A stretch of 64,000 nucleotides of DNA from the NCBI RefSeq assembly GCF_036711975.1, contig NC_091966.1:16375501-16439500 (forward strand), in the 5' to 3' direction. Below, piece by piece: positions 1-10,300 of this stretch. Source of the stretch: Onthophagus taurus (taxonomy: Eukaryota > Arthropoda > Insecta > Coleoptera > Scarabaeidae). Both the position numbers and the translations under genes were made by a program. Positions within the stretch are counted from its first letter, which is position 1. Each line of letters begins with the position of its first letter. The notes below the pieces were generated by a model. That model ran no database searches and had not been told where the DNA came from. It was given only the letters and a program-made list of their open reading frames with translations.

Positions 1-711
1 ACGTTGAAATAACCTTCTTGGGAGCCAGAAAACATTACGTTTTCAGCCCCCAATTTGTTTGCAATGTCCAAAGCTCGTTTTGTTTGATATCCGGCGTAAG
101 TTACCACGGTGGCTTCTGGGTTGGTTACTGCTCCATTACGAAATCTATTAAAAAAGAAATAAGAAAGAATTGGGAAAAATGGTTTTACACAAATTACTTG
201 TAAGTATTTTTAAAATCAATTCCAATCCATAAAGGACGAATTCCACTTTTTTGCTGGTACTCTTGAATTAATTCGACAATTTGCTCGTAATTGTATTGCG
301 TTTCTTCGGATGTTTCTCCTTCCGGTGCCAAATCTCTATCATAAGCAGACCAATACTTCAATCCTTAAAATTACAAAAATGTTTTTTTCTCTCTCTAAGA
401 AAACGAATTTTGATAATTTTATTAATCTCACCCATTTTCATACACAATTCAAACATAGCCCGAACTCCTCTTTTATAATTTTCCAAACTATGAGTATTTT
501 GAACATTGTATAATCCAGTTGGGTTTTCACTCCATGGTCTTGGGGCACATCCAGGATAAGGAGTAAAAGCTTTTCCAAGAAAAATGCTGGGTCTCAACCA
601 ATCCTCCATGGTCCTCCCATGTAAGCGTTCGTTTGAATTATAATAACGAAAATAGAAGTTGTCTTCATGATGAGTGTAAGAAGCGTCCGGTTTGTAATCG
701 ATTCGTCCCAT
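1..711 (-). CDS. Xylose isomerase-like protein, 5' part (three exons visible, 3' end outside window)
   Basis: Exons read on the minus strand: 711-432, 363-198 and 144-1 (open at the edge). The junctions have GT..AG borders and keep frame. The product starts MGRIDYKPD and follows the bacterial/plant xylose isomerase fold in order: an FRYYNSNERL block (residues about 21-30), a GRTMEDWLRPS block (about 32-42), YDRDLAPEGE (101-110), then a block matching the family's HGAATNP region (FRNGAVTNPEA). The known reaction is D-xylose to D-xylulose with two divalent metal ions. Two conserved positions are changed. The catalytic His of the F-H-D-x-D motif (E. coli His101) is Tyr101 here, while Asp104 is kept. 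The Trp before the GGREGY-type motif is Ser. The metal-binding E-P-K-P region is not in the window. An in-frame start at 882 would add 57 residues without family similarity, so I chose 711. Family assignment is good; activity is doubtful. Confidence 0.82.
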
Positions 712-1375
712 AACTGATGTTGAATATGAATACGTAAATTTGGAATAGAATTCTTCCGTTAGAAACGACGTGCACGACGCTGATTCCACTTTATTTAGCG
801 TATAACTTACCTGGGAAATTGTCGTTGTCCAAACTCCTTGTTTGCTCGCGAGTCTTTTGGCGTTTGATGTTACCTGTCGCAAACATTTTAGCTCCTCTTC
901 GATTACGCTGACGGAGACGGTCTGTGCCCGAGATGTCGCAATTCGCGTCTTTTATACCGGGGTAGTCTTTAAAAATTTGTTCGTGCGGTCCAGGGTCATT
1001 TCGGGATTCATGTATCCAAACTCTCTTTTGTTCTTATCAAGCAGCGTGAAAATGAGGATAAAAGGGAGTTATTGAAATTTATATGCTTCGTAACCTTGAG
1101 GACGTTCGAAGAAAAAATAATGTAAACGATCCTCAAATATATAATTTTATTAAATAATTTCATTGTGTTATTAAATACTTAATATTGTTTTATTACATTA
1201 TTTTGTTATATATTGATTTATTTTAAATAGAGCTTTAAATCTAGATAACTCAATAATCCAATAAAGCTAATAGGATTTTTTTTAATTATATGTTTTGTTA
1301 CAAACGATTTCATCCACTGCGTACAGGATTCATGATTTCAATTAAGGAAAATAAATAAAAATTCAATAATTTTTA
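712..1375. other. Intergenic between xylose isomerase-like gene and CDKAL1 3' end
   Basis: About 660 bp. The part up to about 1075 is of mixed composition and probably holds the promoter or 5' UTR of the xylose isomerase-like gene. The rest is AT-rich. No RNA gene or element recognised. Confidence 0.5.
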
Positions 1376-4300
1376 TTATAACATATATTTTGATATAGAA
1401 ATCCAGATCAATCGGCAAATAATAGCAAAAAATAGCGCTGTTAAAGCATACCAAAGCTTACTTCCTTCTCTTAAAACCGTTCGTATTCCAGAAACTTCAC
1501 CCTGCTTTAAAGGTTTAGTTAAACCAGGAGCGACAACATTTCCATCATAAACAACCCCCATCATAGAGAATTTTGTGGCACTTTCAATTTTAACGGTAAC
1601 AAGTTTTCCCATTAACTCATCTTTTTTTGGTATTAAAACTTGTTCGTAAAATTTATTATGCCCCACGAAATGTTCGTTATCATGGGAAATTTCTGTTACA
1701 AGAATATCCTGGACTTCACCGACTTTATGGCCGTATGGTTCATAAGAATAAAACAGCTCTGTTAATTTTTTTGTGCGTTGTTTAACTTCTTGCGCTGGAA
1801 TTCTTTGCATTTTTGCGGCGGGAGTACCTGGTCTAGGAAAGAATTGGTTGATAAAAAGACTAGGAAATTTATGTTTTTCGCATAAAACAAGTGTGTCGTT
1901 AAAGTCTAATTCAGTTTCTGTTGGAAATCCGCAAATTATATCGGTTGCTATTGTCATTCCTGGAACTCTAAATAACAATAAAATAATCAATTTATTATTT
2001 TTTTTGTTGTAATTAATTTAATAAACTTACTTTGATTGTAAGAAATCAACAACATATTCGAATTCTTTACATGTATATTCTCTTTTCATATCAGCTAAAA
2101 CTTGATCACTTCCTGATTGAACAGGAACATGAAGGAAACTATAAACTCTTGGATGTTTCATTATTTTTGCGATTTCTTCCAAATGTTCAAGAATGTAAGG
2201 TGGATTTGTCATACCTAATCTTAATCGGCAACCTTCTGGAATTACCTCTACTAATTTCCATAATAATTCTGGTAAAGAGGAACCAATATCTCTACCATAC
2301 GTGCCTGGAATAAAAAATGAGTTATAACTAGAATGGCCACAATAATTTAATTATAAAAATAAAGTACTTATATTAACAAATTTCTAATAAAACTTTACGT
2401 TGTATTTGAGAAAACATGATTTTAGGAGAAGAGAAAAATTCGATTAATCCTGCTAACTTCCTTGTTCTTCCCCCTTAACATTGTCTAACTATCATAATAA
2501 ATAAACTCATTTCCAATATAACTAGTTAGGTTATATAAACTTACTGTGTAATCAGATATTCTAAACATATATTAAAAGTTGAAATCTACAGGAACTTGAT
2601 CCGTTAGAAGATTTGGATGAGATGATGAGGAAGAATGATCTCTCCACGAAGAAATTCAAGAACAACCGATGGAACCGTGTCCCCTTAACATCGAGAAAAG
2701 CCAGAACGAATTCTTTGTGAACGGTGACCCATACATTTAACATAACAAATCCAAACATTTAACATCTTCAACTAAGCTTATTTACCACAATTTTCGCAGC
2801 ATGCGACATTTGCTGAATGAAAATTACAGATACCTAATCTTCAGTCCAATTTCGTCCAAAGAAGCGAAACATAGAAAAGTCCCCGAAGAAATTATGTGAT
2901 TCAGACAGAGCCCTAATGCTGACAAAATTGCTGAGCTTATCAACATGCGATGTTCCACCTGCTTTAAATCCATGTCACATGAAAAATGTTCCAACGTCAC
3001 TGTTTTACAATGATTTTCCAGGTTAATCATCCGCTCCACAACAAGTGTTAAATTTATTTTTATTCTTATTTATTCATATTGTTCGCAAAAATGAAATTTT
3101 CCAAATGTTTCAAAACATAAGAATGTTTTACACCATGCACATGTTATGACCCCTATATCCCCACAGATAACACACGTTGGCTTCCAAAAACTTCCTTCTT
3201 ACTCGAAAAGTAAACCTCCACGGGATTTTCAAAATGATCTGGTCCCTCCTCTACATATCCACTTGCAAACCATGCGTATTTAAAAACATTTATGTAAACC
3301 ACATAATTGTTCTATAGGATCTGGGAGAATCTGGAGATCTATGGGACCTGCACAACCTGCACTAACTTGAAATAACCGACTCCCGTCAACGCTGCGCCAG
3401 CCAGTCGCCAATACCTTACAAGATTAAACACGTTTTTCTGACCGCAACTATCAAAACTTCAAAAATACAAATTGCAAATTATTTTGCATAATTTAAATTT
3501 TTAATTAGTAAAGAGATGGGATGGGAATTAGGAATGAATCGAACACTATGTAGTGAATGGTTAATGATAAAGTATAAACTATCACTGCTAAATATATAAC
3601 TAATATACGTATGATGATAAATGTTAGGTATAAAAAAACTTTAAAAGATTATTATTTTACTTACTATTGAAAGTACTGGAAGTAGATAAACTACTTGAAG
3701 TAAACAAATAGTTCCTCAAGTATTTCTTATGACAAACAAGTAGCCAGTACATTTTAAGCTAAATACTGAAAGTACAAGTACTAAGTACCTACAAGTTGAA
3801 AGTAAACTACTTAAAGTAAAAAAGTACTGAATACTTTACTTGGAGTATATTTTTACAGCAAGTAGCTCAACTCTGTTTTCTGCTTACTAACTGATGTGCT
3901 TTTTTAAAACATTGCGGTCATCTTCTTTTAATTTCTGGCTTATATAGCCCATTTGCATATATCTATATAATGTAGTGGCAATTTGTTATCTATATAATGA
4001 TATCTATTAGCTACCCTCGCTTGATTAATTACAGATTCTGTAATTACTACTAATTTTTCTCTATATATCCCTATTTCTTCTATATATTTAGCCCATATCT
4101 ACAATTGTAGTTTTGATTGACTTATCGATATTTGTTTTTTATGGATTCTAGTTTTAAATAACCTTTCTTCCTACTTATCCAGTAATTGACCATCTCTAAT
4201 TTCTAGTTGTAGTCGATGTAGTCATCCTTCAATGGACAATAAGCTCAGTATCTTCTACAAAACTTTCACTTGTATCCTGGTCTTCAATAATTTGCTGACC

Positions 4301-7300
4301 GTCATTGATGCTATTTGATGAGTCGTAAACTAACATAGTTTCGTCTTCAATTTGCTTATTATAATCTTCCATACTTTCCATTAAAATATGCTGTATTCTT
4401 AGTAATAAAATACCTTATTTATCTAGAAGTTTTATATTGACTATTGAAAGAAAACCCTACCTCATTAAACAGCGACAGAAAGATTTTTAAAAAACAATAC
4501 TAATTAACATTTAACATATTATGATGGCAGTTTTCATTTTCGAGACATAAACAAAAATATTCTCTAATTTCTAGCCCTTATAAGTACTTCAAAAAAATTT
4601 TTTACTTCACATATAAAACGAAGACCGTGTCAAATTTTGCCAAAATCGACAACGCCTGGGAGAGAATTAACATTTAAGAAGGTATTTAACCCCAACCACC
4701 TCTAAATGTTCTATAGGTATGCCTTATTTTAAAGATTTACATCAAACATTTTACTGTGCGACTAGAAAGAAAAATAATTCAATTAAATACCGACAGTAAG
4801 CTCATTACATTCGCGTACATAATGCAAATTCTCAATTATTACGTTGATGAGGCGGTGATAGCAACAATGATCCGGCTGCGAGCGGCTAACGATAAATGGC
4901 TTTATAAATGTGGAAAATTGACAAGCCAGCTATGGGAGGAGGCATGTAGCAAACAGCCGCTCCTGAGTGGCAGAACAATCCATGCCTGACGAAACTGTCC
5001 TCCAATTATGGGTGGACGGATCTCGTAGGGAAACTGGCTCTGGTGCTTCGATTTATTCCGTCGAATCAACAATAAAAGTTTCTAAACCGCTGGGAATTTG
5101 GCCCACTGCGCACGGAGCTGGTGGCCATTTCTGTGGCGGCTAAGAAAATTTCCAAGAAAATTAGTAACAAAAAAAATTATAATATATTCTGATTGCAGAC
5201 AAGCTCTCCTCTCGCTTGGGCGGTATCGCTGATCATCCTCGTTGCTTGAGGACTGGCATAACAATCTTAGTGAGGCAGCCGTTAGCAATGAGATTACGAT
5301 CTGCTGAACAAAGGGTCATTCGGGAAATAAGCTTCATGACATAGTGGACAAACTCGCAAGGAAAGCTGCAGACGAATCTCCGGGATCGCCAGAACCATTC
5401 ATTGCCCCAACAATAAGGCCTTTCATAGAGCTTAAAAAAGAGGAAACACGTAAGAAGTTTTTAACTTACTGGGACAGGACACCAGGATGTCGCCAAGCCA
5501 AGGAGGCTCTGATGTACCCTGACCCTAAACGAACAGATTTATTTATGAGGCTGTCCAGGATGAACCTACGTTCGGTCATAGGTCTAATCACTGGACACTG
5601 GCATCTACAAAAGCACTTACTGAACATGATGGGAATAAGTGACACCGACATCTGCAGAGGATGCGGTGAGGAGGAGGAATCGGCGGAACACATTCTATGC
5701 GACTGCGTGGCCCTCCAAACATTAAGGTTAGCCATTTTTGGAGATATCCAGATTCCCATGAGTAGAATCAGGGCAGTACAACCAGGACAAATTCTAGCCT
5801 TTGCCTACAAGGTAATATAGCTGAAAGGACCCTAATGCTGACCAAAAGAGGGAAGTGAGGCGGTGCAGCCTGCCTTCCCGCGAATCCAGAATAATGCAAA
5901 TAATAATATAATGGTAATAAAACGTATAATTTTAGACATTTTCGTGTATAGATCTTTATACTTATATTGTGCAGAGAATTTTTAAGATGCCGCATTTTGG
6001 TTATTGTTCTTATGCATCTCCTTTCTGCTTTATCAATGACATCCTTAGTCTTACATACCGAGATAATTGTTAGTGGGTATGTGTCCATAGTCGAAAACCG
6101 GTCTACATATGTCCATTTCCATTTATGTAACCATTTTAATACTTGGTAGTAGAGATTTTGTAAATTTGCTGTAGCTTTGTCTAATGTGTTGCTATGTGTG
6201 TGCAACTAATTTACGGTTTTCTTTAAAGTAGTTTTAAAATACCTAACAATTTTATCACATCATTCTTAAGGAATGTGGTTACGTCTTAACCTCCATAACT
6301 TTCCTGAAGTTGATCTAGATAGAGCCAATGGGAAAAAACATAAATAACTAATATTTTTGAACATACTAGTACATTTAACGCCACCAAAATTGATAAGGCG
6401 ATTTTTATATAATTCTGAAAAAAATAAGGATATCTCCCACCTTTTCACCCTATATGTGAGGTATATGTATGACACATCAAAATAAAACTTTTAAAAAATG
6501 AATATTAGTTTGAATTTCCAAAAAGTTTAAAACACTTTTCGTTTTCAAAATATAAGCGAAAACGTAATTTTTTCCCTTACTTTGAACTCTTATTCAACCT
6601 TATTTTGGTCCATTCTATGTACGAAATTTCTTCGAAATTGGTGAGACACAATTCGGTAAGACAATATTCTTATTAACATTCCTCTGTGTTAATGATATTT
6701 TAAGCATTTTTTGGATTAAAACCTTGTAATGGTAAATAACATGCTGATAAGTGAAAATATAAATATTTTGAGTCAAGTTTTGCCTTTTATGCTACTAATT
6801 TATCATACAATCTACTTATAGCAAGGAAATAGTAATATTCAAACTTGTTAGTAATATTTCTGAAAATCCCAAGCTTAAAAATCAAAATTAATAACGAAAA
6901 ACCAAAATTCAACTTTTAGTTAAATAGTACTTATAGGAGGAGTAATACAATGAAGCTTCTGAAACTTGCTAAAAGTACTGTCATGTCTAAGAAAGAAGAT
7001 TAGATACTGTAAAGCAGTGGTTCTTAACTTGTGGGTAATTACCCCTTGGGGAGTAAAATGTCAGTATGGGATGGGTGACCGAGCCACATTGATTTCTACA
7101 TTGTTTTGGTAAACTGGCTCGTAAACTACAAGAATTACTACTATTAATTTTGATGCAACTAATGTGATAAAAAAACAACAAAAGAAAAATTATAACAGAG
7201 TGAAACAAAAGGCGACGCACATCTTATTCTTTTTGTTAAGTTGTAATGTAATCAATCGCGTTAACTTGATTGTTTAAGTGATCTTATAAAACCTTGCATA

Positions 7301-10300
7301 GTAGATGCAGTAAAGTTTGTTATGGGCGAGCAAAATGTTGCTAAAATTAATGAAATATCTCTCTTCCCCAGCACAATTCAAAATCGTATTGAAAAAATGA
7401 GTAACGATATTTTAGCCACAGTCATATCGGAACTAAAAGAATGCCCTATGTTTGTACTGCAGTTGGACGAGTCAACTGACGTGTCTGCTTGTTCACAATT
7501 ACTCGCTTTTGTTGGCTATTTAAACGTTGATCGTGTTAAAGAAGAATATTTGTTTTCTAAATCGCTACTCACCAGTATGCGCGGTGGAGATGTTATTCTC
7601 ACTCTAAAACAATTTACTGAAGAAAATGATCTGAAGTGGTCGTACATCGATATGCCTCGACTGTTAAAATGCTACCTGCTAATTGTCTGAGGGTGTTTAA
7701 TGCAATAGTGAAAATTTGCAACCATATTCGGATCAGGGCCACAAATTCGAGAATTTTTACTATTTGTCGTATTTGACTGACATTTTCAGTGAAATTAATA
7801 TTTACATTTATTTACATTACTCATTACAAGGAAATATAAGCAATATTCTGATAACGCAAGATAGGATTGCTAGTTTTTTGCGAAAACAAGAACTTTACAA
7901 ACGTAGAGTTCAAGTTGGTGACATATCGATGTTCACGCACTTGTCCGAAATATTAAGCACATACAATGAAGAAATATTTCACTAATTCTACAGTTTAGCA
8001 CCTATCTTCTTTGATAAATTCGTTGAACCAATATTTCTCGGACATAGAGAACCGTCAAACTTTATCCTAGATACTGAGACCATTTTCTACAGATGAAGAA
8101 ATCTTCAAAGAGGAAGATGTTTCAGTTTCTCAAACTACGCGAAGAGTACATCACAAATGGAATTCCAAAATTGTGACTTAGCTTTGTTTTGGACAAAAAA
8201 TCAGAGCGAGTATTTTATTTTAGCTGAAAGGGCTTAAGAATTCTAGTCCCATTTTGGAATACATATAGATGTGAGAGCGCCTTTTCAACTTTTGTTTCTA
8301 TCAAAACAAAATCTAGGAATCGACCCAGTGTAGAGCATGACTTGCGATGTCTTGAAAAAATCTTGTAAAGAAGAAGCTAAATCTACCATCCCATTAATTA
8401 TTATTCAAAATTTATGTGTAATATATTTAATAATAATAACATTATTATAGTACTGTATGGTATTTTTTATGAAGGGGTAAATCTCCCGTCCCGGACAGGT
8501 AATATGAGTAATGATGGTGAAAAGGTTAAGAAACACTGCTGTAAAGCAAGCAACCTTTTTTTCGTGAAACCTCCCCGGATTATAAATAATAATATTTTCA
8601 TTAATTTTTTCTTTTGATTCAAGAAATAATCTCGGCCTACTTCAAAATCGTCAGCCGCCTCAAGTATCACAAATAACACTTATGGCGGCCGACGTCTTCG
8701 AAGCTGAGAAATAAGGAAATGTATTTCGCCCCCTTGAATTCTTTCTACGCCCCCCTGACTAGGAAATCCTGCTGTAAAGGAATGTTATGTGTCTTACTAT
8801 TAAGCGTCAATGATGATTTATTAAAATTAACAAGAAAATTAATGTTACCACCAAATCACCTAATTGTTGATCATAAACTATAAAATATATTTTTAACATT
8901 AAATCCAAAGGTGGAACTAGAAATCTCATAATGTATTTTTTTGCCCAATCGAAGAGTGTATACAGATATGATTCACACCCACCTCACTGAAGGTATGAGT
9001 ATGCTTTTTTCTTTAAAGTATATTCTAGAGTGTTTAGAATGGGAATCCATTGACAGAAAAAAATTTGTGGATCGTTTTTCTGTCTAAAAGTTCATTTTTG
9101 TAATGCTCTTGGTGCAGACTCCTGATGTTCCTATCAACTTTAATCCTCTTTTTCTGAAAACTAATTTCTCTAATCTGTGCACATAATTCCAACATTTTTC
9201 AGCGGATTTTCAAAATTTCATTTTATCATTTTACTCTAGGAAAGTACGTAACCATTTTTCGATATATGTAAAGTTGTCTACTTTACAACCATTTTTATGT
9301 ATGTTTTTTATCAATAAATAGGACATTTCTTGTAAAATCAGCACAATTTCGTCAAAAATATATATTTAAAAAAAAAATCCTAGGCAGGTCCCTAGTTTAT
9401 GAGTTTAGAAAAATAATCATAGTCAAAATTTGATTATTGGACTTTTGGTTTAGGAGAGGATTTCTCCTAAACCAGAATTAGCACACTAATTGACCCTGCA
9501 TGGTTTGCAAGCCTAATATTGCAGACATCTAGCAGGTGAAATTTTAATAACTGTTAATAAATAAAATACGTTTGTAAAACGAAAAAAGCTGCTTATTAAA
9601 ACCCTCCAACCCGTTTTTAGAAAACTTTTTTTCCCCACATTGTAAAAAAATCTTAAAGTTATCTTTATTTTTAGGTCTTTTTTTGGTGGTTCTTAATTCG
9701 TAGAAACAAAAATAAGAAAAATAATGAACATTACCTGGAAATGAGTAAACACATTTATATATATATTTTTTTTAATTTTATAGTTTTATATTTAAAATTT
9801 TAGGAAAAATTTAAGAATAGACATCAGGCTTAAAAAGCGTCGATTTTTTTTTTAACCGACGGAAAAATGCCTAAAAAACACGTTAAAAATAAAAAGAAAG
9901 TGCGGAAAAGTGAAAAAATGACCGAAAAATGAGTTTGAAATTTCGACGTGACGTCACAAAATGTGACGTCACGAAGCTTACTTACGACGTATTTAACACA
10001 ATTGTATGGATAACCCAGGTCCGAGAAAATTATTTTTCCAGATCCACGCACACAACACGAATAAAGAAGTAAAAATTAAAACATTTTCTCAAATTTAATG
10101 AAAGAATTAACAACTTTTAGTATTATAACGCATATTTTGGGGTGATATACCCATGTTATTTTGGTTCTTGACCCATAATGACTAAACGTCTTTATTTACC
10201 ATCTACCTGCTCGTGTAGATCTGTGTTTTTACCCCTGCTTCGAACCCGACCCGACATTTCGGGATTACGCACTAGTTTAAATGTTAATTAACCTAACTCA

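Noticed and set aside
358..431. Extension of the xylose isomerase-like exon to the stop at 358
   Set aside because: The last 25 codons are intron: splicing at 432 to 363 restores the family motif YDRDLAPEG in frame.
3655..3880. AAGTA-rich stretch as a complete hAT MITE
   Set aside because: Only one plausible end (ctcaactctg) was found, with no 8-bp duplication, so no boundary is claimed.
6987..7220. 77-codon minus frame overlapping the hAT terminal repeat
   Set aside because: It covers the transposon end and has no domain. Shadow frame.
10230..10262. Possible tRNA B-box (ggttcgaagca on the minus strand)
   Set aside because: No A-box, cloverleaf or acceptor stem could be formed around it.
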